Source: SIG454 sp045646365 (GTDB lineage: Bacteria; Bacillota; Clostridia; Monoglobales; Monoglobaceae). From it: 64,000 nucleotides of DNA. Below are positions 7,288-14,971 of this stretch, piece after piece. The DNA is taken from contig JAZRKP010000086.1 in the NCBI GenBank assembly GCA_045646365.1, positions 1 to 64,000 of the forward strand, read 5' to 3'. The notes under the pieces were generated by a model. That model worked only from the letters and a program-made list of their open reading frames with translations, was not told where the DNA came from and searched no databases. Made by a program: the position numbers and the translations under genes. Positions within the stretch are counted from its first letter, which is position 1. Every line of letters starts with the position of its first letter.

Positions 7288-7305
7288 GATAGGAGGATAA
7301 GTTAA

Positions 7306-7704
7306 ATGGCTAAGACAGTTCAGTATTACGGAACAGGCAGAAGAAAAGAGTCTGTTGCAAGAGTAAGATTGATTCCGGGAAACGGCGCAATCACAATCAA
7401 TGGCAGAGATATTGACGACTATTTCGGTCTTGAAACACTTAAGACTATCCTTCGTCAGCCTCTCGTGCTTACAGGTACAATTGGCAAATTTGATGTTTTG
7501 GTAAATGTTAAAGGTGGCGGTTTCACAGGTCAGGCAGGCGCTATCCGTCATGGTATAGCAAGAGCTTTACTTGAAGTTGATACAGAAAGCTTCAGAGCAA
7601 CACTCAAAGAAGCAGGTTACTTAACTCGTGACCCGAGAATGAAGGAAAGAAAGAAATACGGTCTCAAAGCAGCCCGTCGTGCTCCGCAGTTCTCAAAGCG
7701 TTAA
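7306..7704 (+). CDS. rpsI: Ribosomal protein uS9
   Basis: uS9 is the 30S head protein whose C-terminal arginine tail contacts P-site tRNA. The 132 residues begin 'MAKTVQYYGTGRRKESVARVR', include 'VNVKGGGFTGQAGAIRHGIARALL', and end in the canonical '...KKYGLKAARRAPQFSKR'. It is cotranscribed with rplM and ends 18 bases before a terminator. Confidence 0.97.
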   Translation: MAKTVQYYGTGRRKESVARVRLIPGNGAITINGRDIDDYFGLETLKTILRQPLVLTGTIGKFDVLVNVKGGGFTGQAGAIRHGIARALLEVDTESFRATLKEAGYLTRDPRMKERKKYGLKAARRAPQFSKR

Positions 7705-7722
7705 TCTGTTTATTGGATTTCG

Positions 7723-7756
7723 AAATCCCGCAACTATCGCAGTTGTGGGATTTTTT
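7723..7756 (+). terminator. Terminator of rplM-rpsI
   Basis: AAATCCCGCAACT pairs with AGTTGTGGGATTT (one G-T pair) around a 5-base loop, and a T-tract follows. Confidence 0.85.
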
Positions 7757-7759
7757 GTA

Positions 7760-7788
7760 TTGATATTTAAATATATTTATGATATAAT
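7760..7788 (+). promoter_or_regulatory. Promoter of the YitT pair
   Basis: TTGATA (7760-7765) and TATAAT (7783-7788) are 17 bases apart, immediately after the rpsI terminator and 94 bases before the first YitT gene. Confidence 0.7.
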
Positions 7789-7881
7789 AAAGGCGTTTTG
7801 ATGAGTCGCTATACCATTTTTGCGGGATAGAATGTAATGAGAGGCTGAAATGGTTATTTTTTCAGGTGAAGGAGTTAGGTT

Positions 7882-8718
7882 ATGTCAAAGTTAAAATCTG
7901 TTTTATTGACGATTGTAGGAACGATGTTAACTGCGTTCGGAATAGGTGTTTTTCTCACACCAAATAAGATAGTCGGTGGCGGAGTCTCAGGTCTGTCAAC
8001 CATTTTGTATCACGCATTTTCAATTCCGCCGGGCGTGAGTTTTTTTCTCATCAACTTTTGTTTTCTTGCAATAGGATATAAAGTGCTTGGGAAAGAATTT
8101 ACGGTTAAAACTTTGCTTGGCTCGTCATTGATTTCTGTTTTTGTTCAGGTTTTCTCGTATATTCCGTTTTATACAGAGAATACTATGCTTGCCACAGTAT
8201 TTGGCGGAACATTGTACGGAATAGGGATAGGACTTGGGTTTGTTGCAGGGGCATCAACGGGCGGAACAGATATTCTGGGACGGCTTATTCAATTCAGATT
8301 TCCCACTGTACCCATTGGAAAACTGTTGCTTATTGTTGATGGAATAATAATTTTTATATCTCTTGTGATATTTAAAAATGTTGAGCTTTCTCTTTTTGGT
8401 GTAATTTCTCTTTTTATAGCAAGCTTTGCGGTGGATTTTGTAATTGGAAGATTTAATATTTCAAGAATTGCGTTTATAATAACTGATAAAGGAGATGAAA
8501 TCTCCCAGTATCTTGTTTCAACATCACCGAGAGGTGTGACCATTATTGATGTTATCGGGGCGTACACAAATGAAGAAAAGAAGATGTTGTTTTGTGCATT
8601 GAAAGAGGGGGAAAGCGATGCTTTTCAGAGGAAAATCCTTGAGATTGATGAAACTGCGTTTATCGTTTTCAGTGAATCGCAGAGGATAAAGGGTAACGGA
8701 TTCTATCTCTATAAATAA
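7882..8718 (+). CDS. YitT-family membrane protein (first of a tandem pair)
   Basis: The 278-residue protein has an N-terminal five-to-six-span membrane region (about residues 8-195). It carries the family signatures 'GIGVFLTPNKIVGGGVSGLSTIL' and 'GFVAGASTGGTDILGRLI', followed by a soluble C-terminal DUF2179-type domain ('SPRGVTIIDVIGAYTNEEKKMLFCAL'). The function of the YitT family is not established. The C-terminal domain has a nucleotide/ligand-binding-like fold, so a regulated transporter is one guess. The gene is followed after 12 bases by a paralogue of the same layout. Confidence 0.85.
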   Translation: MSKLKSVLLTIVGTMLTAFGIGVFLTPNKIVGGGVSGLSTILYHAFSIPPGVSFFLINFCFLAIGYKVLGKEFTVKTLLGSSLISVFVQVFSYIPFYTENTMLATVFGGTLYGIGIGLGFVAGASTGGTDILGRLIQFRFPTVPIGKLLLIVDGIIIFISLVIFKNVELSLFGVISLFIASFAVDFVIGRFNISRIAFIITDKGDEISQYLVSTSPRGVTIIDVIGAYTNEEKKMLFCALKEGESDAFQRKILEIDETAFIVFSESQRIKGNGFYLYK

Positions 8719-8730
8719 GGGGAAAAGAAA

Positions 8731-9570
8731 ATGAAAAACAGAAAGACTTTTTTTATAATGACGCTGGGGTGTGTGCTTCTTGCCGTAGGTGTGTATTTTT
8801 TCAAAATCCCAAATGGGTTTGTAACAGGTGGAGTTACGGGTATTGGTACAATTCTTGCTAAACTCACGCCAATTAGTGCCGGAATATGGATTTGGATACT
8901 CAATATTGCTCTTTTAGGATTAGGGTTTATTATCTTGGGTAAGGATACGGGAGCTAAAACAGTTTATTGCAGTATGCTTTATTCTGCGATTACATATCTT
9001 TTGGAAATTCTGATGCCACTGTCTCAGCCGTTGTCGAACCAACCCCTTTTAGAACTTATATATGCAATGGTATTGACTTCTGCAGGTTCGGCTATGATAT
9101 TTAATAGTCAGGCGTCTTCGGGCGGAACCGATATTATGGCACTCATTTTGAAAAAAATTACAGCTCTTGATGTTGGAAAAGCCTTGCTTGCGGTGGACTT
9201 TGTTGTTGCACTCAGCTCCTTTGTGATTTTTGGAGTGGAGTCAGGACTTTATTCTGTTTTGGGGTTGTTTGCAAAAGCGTTCATTGTTGATATGGTAATT
9301 GATAATCTGAATGCTTGTAAATATTTTGTTGTTATAACCACAGAGAAAGAGAAAATTTCAGATTTTATAATTAAAACTCTGCATCACGGCGTGACTGAAA
9401 CTGAAGCGGTCGGCGGTTTTACGCAGGAAAATAAAGTTATGCTTCATACTGTTTGCAAGCGTATGGAGGCTATTAAGCTGAGGAGTAAAATTAAGGAAAT
9501 AGACCCTGGTGCGTTTATAATTATTTCAACAAGCAGTGAAATAATAGGAAGAGGATTCAGGGGAGTTTAA
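8731..9570 (+). CDS. YitT-family membrane protein (second of a tandem pair)
   Basis: The 279-residue protein has the same architecture as its upstream neighbour: membrane region with 'KIPNGFVTGGVTGIGTILAK' and 'NSQASSGGTDIMALILKK', and C-terminal DUF2179-like domain with 'LHHGVTETEAVGGFTQENKVMLHTV'. The two proteins align along their length but are clearly diverged, so the duplication is old or they were acquired separately. The key 'SGGTDI' motif is kept in both. They are surely cotranscribed. No substrate can be proposed from the sequence. Confidence 0.85.
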   Translation: MKNRKTFFIMTLGCVLLAVGVYFFKIPNGFVTGGVTGIGTILAKLTPISAGIWIWILNIALLGLGFIILGKDTGAKTVYCSMLYSAITYLLEILMPLSQPLSNQPLLELIYAMVLTSAGSAMIFNSQASSGGTDIMALILKKITALDVGKALLAVDFVVALSSFVIFGVESGLYSVLGLFAKAFIVDMVIDNLNACKYFVVITTEKEKISDFIIKTLHHGVTETEAVGGFTQENKVMLHTVCKRMEAIKLRSKIKEIDPGAFIIISTSSEIIGRGFRGV

Positions 9571-9575
9571 AACTA

Positions 9576-9611
9576 AAAACGACAAAAAATAATCAGTGTT
9601 TGCGATATAAT
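9576..9611 (+). promoter_or_regulatory. Candidate Spo0A-dependent promoter of spoIIGA-sigE
   Basis: A TATAAT (9606-9611) has no recognisable -35 hexamer at normal spacing. About 25 bases upstream, at 9577-9587, the complement reads TTTTTGTCGTTT, a partial match to the 0A box (TTGTCGAA). In Bacillus the spoIIG promoter likewise has an abnormal -35 region with an overlapping 0A box. The match here is imperfect. Confidence 0.4.
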
Positions 9612-9644
9612 AAGACTGTTACTAAAACAGTTGGAGGGCTTGAT

Positions 9645-10532
9645 ATGACGCCTGTAATATACGCAGACACTCTTTTTTTGTATAATTTTTTAATTGATTC
9701 GATTATCCTTTTCATAACTTCTGAACTCATTAAATGCAGAATTAACTTGTTTAGAATTGTGCTTGGGGCAGTTCTCGGCGGGGTTTATTCGGTATTTATG
9801 TTTTTTCCGTCAGTAGGGATTTTGTATTCTGTGATTTTAAAAGGATTTATTCTGTTTGGTATTTTTTATCTGGTTTTTGGCGGTGACTCTATACATAAAA
9901 CGATTAAAAATTTTATAGTTTTTATGGCTGTAAATCTGATGCTTGGCGGATGTGTGTTTGCCTTTGTGTTCCTGACGGAGTTCGGGACGGCGATTGGCTC
10001 GGTAGTGTCAGGCGGAGAGGTTTATATGAACATAAGTCCTTTAATCTTGTTTTTCGGGATAGTGGCAACATACATAATTTTTGGAATATTCAGGAAAGTA
10101 AGACTTAGAGTGGCATATGAAAAGGCACTTATTAAACGGGTTGTGGTGGAGTATAAAGGAAAATCGGCGGAGATAAATATGTTTTATGATACGGGTTGTC
10201 GGCTTCGTGACCCTGTGACGGACAGACCTGCTGTTTTGGTTGAATACAGATATATTAAAATGCTTCTAAGTGAAGCGGAAAGAACGGTGGTTGAGGGAAA
10301 TAGTGATGCAGAAGAGGCGTATATGCAAGGAATGAGAGTGTTGCCGTTATCGACTGTGAATGGGGAAAACAGAGTTTTTGGGATTGTGGCTGATGCGGTA
10401 AGCTGGGCAGATTTCAAAGCTGAGAAAGTTACGATTGGGTTGGTAAATTCTAAAATCAATGAAAATTACAACGGGATAATAAATCCTGAAATTATAATTG
10501 AAAATATGAATACGGAGGATTTTGCTGTATGA
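9645..10532 (+). CDS. spoIIGA: Sigma-E processing peptidase SpoIIGA
   Basis: SpoIIGA is the membrane-embedded aspartic-type protease that cleaves pro-sigma-E in the mother cell after a signal from the forespore. The 295-residue protein has five N-terminal membrane spans (about residues 1-155) and a soluble C-terminal protease-like domain with 'NMFYDTGCRLRDPVTDRPA'. That includes the D-T-G active-site triad typical of pepsin-like proteases. ATG 9645 is preferred over 9600 because GGAGGG lies just upstream and the protein then opens 'MTPVIYADTLFLYNFLID' as in the family. The stop overlaps the start of sigE by four bases. Confidence 0.93.
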   Translation: MTPVIYADTLFLYNFLIDSIILFITSELIKCRINLFRIVLGAVLGGVYSVFMFFPSVGILYSVILKGFILFGIFYLVFGGDSIHKTIKNFIVFMAVNLMLGGCVFAFVFLTEFGTAIGSVVSGGEVYMNISPLILFFGIVATYIIFGIFRKVRLRVAYEKALIKRVVVEYKGKSAEINMFYDTGCRLRDPVTDRPAVLVEYRYIKMLLSEAERTVVEGNSDAEEAYMQGMRVLPLSTVNGENRVFGIVADAVSWADFKAEKVTIGLVNSKINENYNGIINPEIIIENMNTEDFAV

Positions 10533-11257
10533 AGAAATTTTATATGAAATTGAGAGTATTTATCTTTAAAATGTTTTTCCGCCTTTCGGGAAGAGGAGAG
10601 GTGAATTACATAGGTGGTGCGGAAACTCTGCCTGCTCCTCTTAGTGCGGAAGAGGAAAGACGGTATATACTGATGCTGTCGGGGGAGAACGCGGAGTATG
10701 CCAAAACGGTTCTTATTGAGAAAAATCTGAGACTTGTTGTTTACATTGCGAAAAAGTTTGAAAATACAGGAATTGGTGTGGAGGATTTGGTGTCAATCGG
10801 GACAATCGGACTTATTAAGGCGATTAACACTTTTAATGCAGAGAAGAAGATAAAACTTGCTACCTATGCGTCAAGATGTATTGAAAATGAAATACTTATG
10901 TATCTGAGGAAGAACAATCCTGCAAAGGCGAATATTTCAATAGATGAGCCTTTAAATGTGGATTGGGACGGAAACGAGTTGTTGCTGTCGGATATTCTGG
11001 GGACAGATGAAGATATAACTCAACGGGAAATTGAGGAGAAAGTTGATAAGGAACTTTTACATATTGCAATGTCGAAACTGTCAGGGCGGGAAAAGTTTAT
11101 AATGGAACTTCGGTTTGGAATAAACCGTGACGGAAACGAGAAAACACAGAAACAAGTGGCGGATATGCTGGGAATTTCGCAGTCCTATATTTCAAGACTT
11201 GAAAAGCGGATTATTCAACGACTGAAAAAAGATATGGAGAAAATGATGAATTGTTGA
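10529..11257 (+). CDS. sigE: Sporulation sigma factor sigma-E
   Basis: This is the mother-cell-specific RNA polymerase sigma factor. The 242 residues start with a pro-sequence ('MKKFYMKLRVFIFKMFFRL') that SpoIIGA removes. Next come region 2 ('NLRLVVYIAKKFENTGIGVEDLVSIGTIGLIKAI' with 'KLATYASRCIENEILMYLRK') and region 4 ('LSGREKFIMELRFGI', 'QKQVADMLGISQSYISRLEKRI'). Its ATG lies within the last codons of spoIIGA (ATGA overlap), implying translational coupling. sigG, which usually follows, is absent; an exopolysaccharide module comes next with its own promoter. Confidence 0.95.
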   Translation: MKKFYMKLRVFIFKMFFRLSGRGEVNYIGGAETLPAPLSAEEERRYILMLSGENAEYAKTVLIEKNLRLVVYIAKKFENTGIGVEDLVSIGTIGLIKAINTFNAEKKIKLATYASRCIENEILMYLRKNNPAKANISIDEPLNVDWDGNELLLSDILGTDEDITQREIEEKVDKELLHIAMSKLSGREKFIMELRFGINRDGNEKTQKQVADMLGISQSYISRLEKRIIQRLKKDMEKMMNC

Positions 11258-11287
11258 TCTTTTTGTTGAAAATAGTGAAAATAGCAT

Positions 11288-11316
11288 TTGACAAAACTGT
11301 TTGTTTGTGGTAAAAT
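11288..11316 (+). promoter_or_regulatory. Promoter of the envelope polysaccharide module
   Basis: TTGACA (11288-11293) and TAAAAT (11311-11316) are 17 bases apart, 50 bases before the Wzz-like gene. Confidence 0.85.
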
Positions 11317-11366
11317 GTAATGAAGAATCTAATGATTTATAATGCATAAGATATAGGAGTGCTACT

Positions 11367-12140
11367 ATGAACGAGTTTGAAAAATTCAGTATGAAACAAA
11401 TGGTCGAAGTTCTTTTGGCTAATATTAAATTTATTGTTGCCGTAACAATATTCTTTGTTATTGCAGCGTTTATTTACAGTGAGGCGATGGTTATACCTAT
11501 GTATAGAGCGTCCGTTTCTCTTTATGTAAATAATATTGACAGTAATCAAAAGTTTGAAAATAAGATGCTCGGAGCAGATATTACGGCGTCTCAGATGCTT
11601 GTGCCTACTTGTGTTGAAATCATCAAAAGTAACAGAATGCTCAACGAGGTTGCGGATAATGATGAACACGCGTACAGTGCAGCGGCAATCGGAAGAATGG
11701 TTTCTACCGAGGCAATTGAGAACACGGAAATATTTAAGGTTACAATAACTTGTAATAACCCTGATGTTGCGGCGCAGATTGCGAACACATTTGCTGAGGT
11801 TGCTCCAAGAGTAATCAGTAAGGTAATCAATGCAAGTTCGGTTAAGGTAATTGACTATGCTATTCCGTCAAATGTAAAAGTATCTCCGAATGTTGGAATG
11901 AACACAGTTTTGGGATTTATAATCGGTCTTATTTTAAGCTGTGCGTTCATTGCACTTCGTGAAATATTTGATGTCAGAATCAAAAACGAATCTGACCTTG
12001 AAAAAGAATTTACTTATCCTATCCTCGGTATAATTCCAAAAATTGGACTTTCAAACGGCGGTCAGGAAAGTTACTATTACAGAAACAGTTATTACAGATA
12101 TTCAAAGGGAGGTTCATATTATGGCAGAGAAAGCAAATAA
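11367..12140 (+). CDS. Wzz/YveK-type polysaccharide chain-length modulator of the BY-kinase
   Basis: The 257-residue protein has two membrane spans (about residues 18-40 and 176-198) flanking an external domain, the standard Wzz/CpsC/YveK layout. Conserved 'PMYRASVSLYV', 'VIDYAIPSNVKVSPNV' and a cytoplasmic tail after TM2 are visible. In Gram-positives this protein activates the separate BY-kinase encoded next. Unusually, the last 24 residues (234-257) carry eight tyrosines ('SYYYRNSYYRYSKGGSYYG'), a feature normally restricted to the kinase. The end overlaps the kinase start by 20 bases. Confidence 0.88.
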   Translation: MNEFEKFSMKQMVEVLLANIKFIVAVTIFFVIAAFIYSEAMVIPMYRASVSLYVNNIDSNQKFENKMLGADITASQMLVPTCVEIIKSNRMLNEVADNDEHAYSAAAIGRMVSTEAIENTEIFKVTITCNNPDVAAQIANTFAEVAPRVISKVINASSVKVIDYAIPSNVKVSPNVGMNTVLGFIIGLILSCAFIALREIFDVRIKNESDLEKEFTYPILGIIPKIGLSNGGQESYYYRNSYYRYSKGGSYYGRESK

Positions 12141-13029
12141 TCAGGTAAAAGAAGTTAAAGAAACTCCTGTTAAGGCTGTTAAAACCAGAGAGGAGAGACT
12201 TCGTGATAAAATATTGAATCCGGAATCTTCCTTCTATATCAGAGAAGCGTATAAGACCTTAAGAACGAATATTACATTTTCAATGCCTCATGACGGTTGC
12301 AAGAAATTCCTTGTGACAAGTTCTCTTGCGGCAGAAGGTAAGTCAACTAACTCAATAAATATTGCGATAACATTTGCTGAAACAGGAGCTAAGGTTTGTG
12401 CTGTTGACTGTGACCTCAGAAGACCGAATATTCACAGACTTTTCGATGAGAATGCAGCACCTGGTATGAGTAATTACCTGGTTGGTATGTCGGGAATAAA
12501 TGATATTGTCAGACATTCAAAATATCCGAATCTTGACTATATCTGTGCAGGGGATATTCCACCTAACCCGGCGGAACTCCTTGGCTCAGAAAAATTTATT
12601 CAGCTTATTTCAGAACTTGAAAAAGAATACGAATACATTATAATTGATACTTGTCCTGTAAATATCGTTACAGATACAGCGATTCTTGTAAAGGTTGTTC
12701 CGGAGGTTATTATGGTTGCTCTCCAGAACTCAACGGAAAAGGACGCTCTTCGTGACGCTGTTAATCAGCTTGAGTTTGCAGGAGCGAAAATTATCGGCTT
12801 TATCTTAAACGGCGTTGAATATACTTATAAGGGTGGATATAAATACAGATACGGAAGAAAGTACTATAAGGCAGGCGGAAGATACGGCAGGAAATCCAAG
12901 TACTATTCAAGAAGTGGATACACCGGCTATGGTTATGGCGGTTATGGTTACGGCTATGATTACGCATATGGCTATGGTTATGGACATAAGAAAAAGAAAG
13001 ACGCTCAAAAAGAAAAGGAAACAAAATAG
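12121..13029 (+). CDS. CpsD/CapB-type bacterial tyrosine kinase with an expanded tyrosine tail
   Basis: The 302-residue cytoplasmic kinase has Walker A 'SLAAEGKSTNSINIA' (Lys74), Walker A' 'VCAVDCDLRRPN' and Walker B 'EYIIIDTCP', which define BY-kinases controlling capsule or exopolysaccharide assembly. ATG 12121 is chosen because GGGAGG lies at good spacing; the longer frame is the neighbour read in another phase. The C-terminus is remarkable: residues 234-287 contain 20 tyrosines, first in Arg/Lys-rich context ('KYRYGRKYYKAGGRYGRK') and then as a Gly-Tyr repeat ('GYGYGGYGYGYDYAYGYG'), before a lysine-rich end. Typical tails carry three to seven. The phosphatase that would act on it is the next gene. 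Confidence 0.92.
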   Translation: MAEKANNQVKEVKETPVKAVKTREERLRDKILNPESSFYIREAYKTLRTNITFSMPHDGCKKFLVTSSLAAEGKSTNSINIAITFAETGAKVCAVDCDLRRPNIHRLFDENAAPGMSNYLVGMSGINDIVRHSKYPNLDYICAGDIPPNPAELLGSEKFIQLISELEKEYEYIIIDTCPVNIVTDTAILVKVVPEVIMVALQNSTEKDALRDAVNQLEFAGAKIIGFILNGVEYTYKGGYKYRYGRKYYKAGGRYGRKSKYYSRSGYTGYGYGGYGYGYDYAYGYGYGHKKKKDAQKEKETK

Positions 13030-13053
13030 TTTAAAAAACGGCGGTAATAGTTT

Positions 13054-13767
13054 ATGGTTGATTTTCATACTCACATTCTTCCGGGTATAGATGATGGAAG
13101 TGCAGATGTTAAAACCTCTGTTGAAATGCTTAAAATGCTTTACGAGCAGGGGATAGACAAGGTTGTTGCAACTCCTCATTTTTATCTTGCTAAGGATAGT
13201 GTTAAAGGTTTTTTCCGAAACAGGGAGAGAGCTGCTATAAAGCTTCGTGAAGAAATTGAAAAAGAAAAGAATGTTCCTCAGATTGTGTTAGGGGCAGAAG
13301 TGTTGTTGTATCCTGAAATTGGCGGGCTTTCAGATTTGGATAGATTCTGTATTTCAGGGACAAATTATCTTCTTGTTGAAATGCCGTTTTTCAAGTGGTC
13401 AAGTATTACATACGAGACGCTGGAGAAAATTCGCAGAGCGGGCATAATTCCGATTATTGCTCACTTTGAACGGTATTTTAAAATCCAGAAAGATAAAACA
13501 ATGATATTCCGTCTTCTTGATATAGGCTGTATGCTTCAGGCAAATGCAAGTTTTTTCAATAATGCGTTGACAAGAAGAAAGTCTTTAGGCCTTTTAAGAG
13601 AAGAAGTTATTCATTTTGTTGGCTCGGATTGTCATGATTTGAAGAAAAGAAAACCTAATATCGGTAAGGCTTATGAGATTATAGAAAAGAAGTATGGACA
13701 GTACAGCATTGATAATCTTAGTTATGTTGCTGATATGGTGTTGAGAGATGCAGAGTTTGGTTTATAA
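13054..13767 (+). CDS. CpsB/YwqE-type PHP-family protein-tyrosine phosphatase
   Basis: This metal-dependent phosphatase reverses BY-kinase autophosphorylation. The 237 residues begin 'MVDFHTHILPGIDDGSADVKTSVEML', the metal-binding HxH opening of the PHP superfamily. They continue with 'VVATPHF', 'VLGAEVLL', 'PIIAHFERY' and 'HFVGSDCHD', which supply the remaining histidines and aspartates. Kinase, modulator and phosphatase in this order form the standard control trio. It overlaps the next gene by 20 bases. Confidence 0.92.
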   Translation: MVDFHTHILPGIDDGSADVKTSVEMLKMLYEQGIDKVVATPHFYLAKDSVKGFFRNRERAAIKLREEIEKEKNVPQIVLGAEVLLYPEIGGLSDLDRFCISGTNYLLVEMPFFKWSSITYETLEKIRRAGIIPIIAHFERYFKIQKDKTMIFRLLDIGCMLQANASFFNNALTRRKSLGLLREEVIHFVGSDCHDLKKRKPNIGKAYEIIEKKYGQYSIDNLSYVADMVLRDAEFGL

Positions 13768-14278
13768 CGAGAGGGAGCTCAAAAATAAGTGGAGGAGAGT
13801 TTTAATTTTACTCCTTTTACTTATTGGGCAGACCGTTGTGATATTTTACTTTTCGTCACAAACCGCAAGCCAGTCCTCAAGTCTCAGCAGATTTATAATG
13901 GATAAATTTGATTGGCTCCCAAAATTCATCCCGAGAGAGGAAAGTACTGATGAATTTATGGGAGTTACTCTTCATTATATAATAAGAAAACTTGCTCATA
14001 TGTATAATTTTTCGCTGATTGGATGCACTATTTATGCCATAAGGAGCCATTTTGATAATAAATTATTCAAGGATATTTTATGGATTTGTCTTGGTGTATC
14101 TATCGCAATCCTTGATGAAGCCTATCAGAATTTCGTTCCGGGAAGAAGCGGGAATGCTATTGATGTGGGATTTGATTTTTCAGGGATAATTGGCGGATAT
14201 TCGTTTGTTTATGTATTGTTCTCGATAGTTTTTTCAAAAAGGTGTGGCTTATGGGAGAGAAAAACAAAAGAAAAATGA
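13748..14278 (+). CDS. VanZ-like membrane protein
   Basis: The 176-residue protein has about four membrane spans and the VanZ family signatures: 'YFSSQTASQSS' after TM1, 'IIRKLAHMYNFSLIGC', and 'LDEAYQNFVPGRSGNAIDVGFDFSG'. VanZ proteins are linked to glycopeptide tolerance and envelope stress, but the biochemical role is unknown. The ATG at 13748 lies within the end of the phosphatase gene; there is no strong Shine-Dalgarno, so coupled translation is likely. The next gene starts 28 bases before this one ends. Confidence 0.8.
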   Translation: MQSLVYNERELKNKWRRVLILLLLLIGQTVVIFYFSSQTASQSSSLSRFIMDKFDWLPKFIPREESTDEFMGVTLHYIIRKLAHMYNFSLIGCTIYAIRSHFDNKLFKDILWICLGVSIAILDEAYQNFVPGRSGNAIDVGFDFSGIIGGYSFVYVLFSIVFSKRCGLWERKTKEK

Positions 14279-14967
14279 AAACATGGAAAAAAGTTCTTTT
14301 GATATTTATAGGTGTGTTTTTCGTTGCCTCTGTGGCACTTGTAATATGGCAGTGGAATACGCTTAAAGCGATTTATTATTTTTCAACAACAAAAACATCA
14401 GGGGAAATTGTTGAGAAAATTGATGAACAAAAGAAGAACAGAGAAGAACTCGTTTCAGAAATCATAGATGGAACTGTCAGAGATTTTACGGAGGAAGAAG
14501 AGAAGAAAATCATATCCGGGGATATTTCTGTTGAAGAAGCAACGAAATTGATACGGGAAGAATTTAAAACTTCTACTCAAGGTGCAGATGACAAGAAAAA
14601 AGATTCGTCAAAGAATAAAGAAATAGACGATTTTATTGCGGAAAATATAATCCAGCTCTATTCTTATAAAGCATACTATCTTGGGCAATTAGGGCAGATA
14701 GAGAAGTCTGCAAAAGCGGACTACAGTGCTCTTCCTGCAAAAGACAGAACACTTGTTAGCAAGCAGGCTATTGTTGATAAGTATTTAGGGACGGCCAATG
14801 CACTGCTTATAGAATGTGATAATAAAGTGCAGTCGATTATGACTGCTATTGAGAAAAGACTTGTGGCAAATAAGATGGATACCTCTATTGTAAAGCAGAT
14901 TAAAAATTCCTACGAGGAAGAAAAAGCACTTAAGAAGGCTTATTACATGAGTCTGTTAAAGGAATGA
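14251..14967 (+). CDS. Membrane-anchored protein of unknown function
   Basis: I do not recognise a family. The 238-residue product has a basic N-terminus, one membrane segment ('KVLLIFIGVFFVASVALVIWQW', about residues 14-35) and a long, charged, mostly helical exterior region. That region is rich in Lys and Glu, with a low-complexity Lys/Asp/Ser stretch near residues 110-130, and is likely coiled coil. ATG 14251 is preferred to GTG 14242 because AAAAGG precedes it at eight bases. Its place between the VanZ-like gene and an SLH gene, with a four-base gap to the latter, suggests an envelope structural role. The C-terminal region resembles the non-SLH half of the next protein in helical character only. 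Confidence 0.6.
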   Translation: MGEKNKRKMKTWKKVLLIFIGVFFVASVALVIWQWNTLKAIYYFSTTKTSGEIVEKIDEQKKNREELVSEIIDGTVRDFTEEEEKKIISGDISVEEATKLIREEFKTSTQGADDKKKDSSKNKEIDDFIAENIIQLYSYKAYYLGQLGQIEKSAKADYSALPAKDRTLVSKQAIVDKYLGTANALLIECDNKVQSIMTAIEKRLVANKMDTSIVKQIKNSYEEEKALKKAYYMSLLKE

Positions 14968-14971
14968 TAAT

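Noticed and set aside
12820..12990. Tandem DNA repeat or CRISPR-like array
   Set aside because: The repetition comes from Gly-Tyr codons in the kinase tail; there are no fixed spacers or repeat units.
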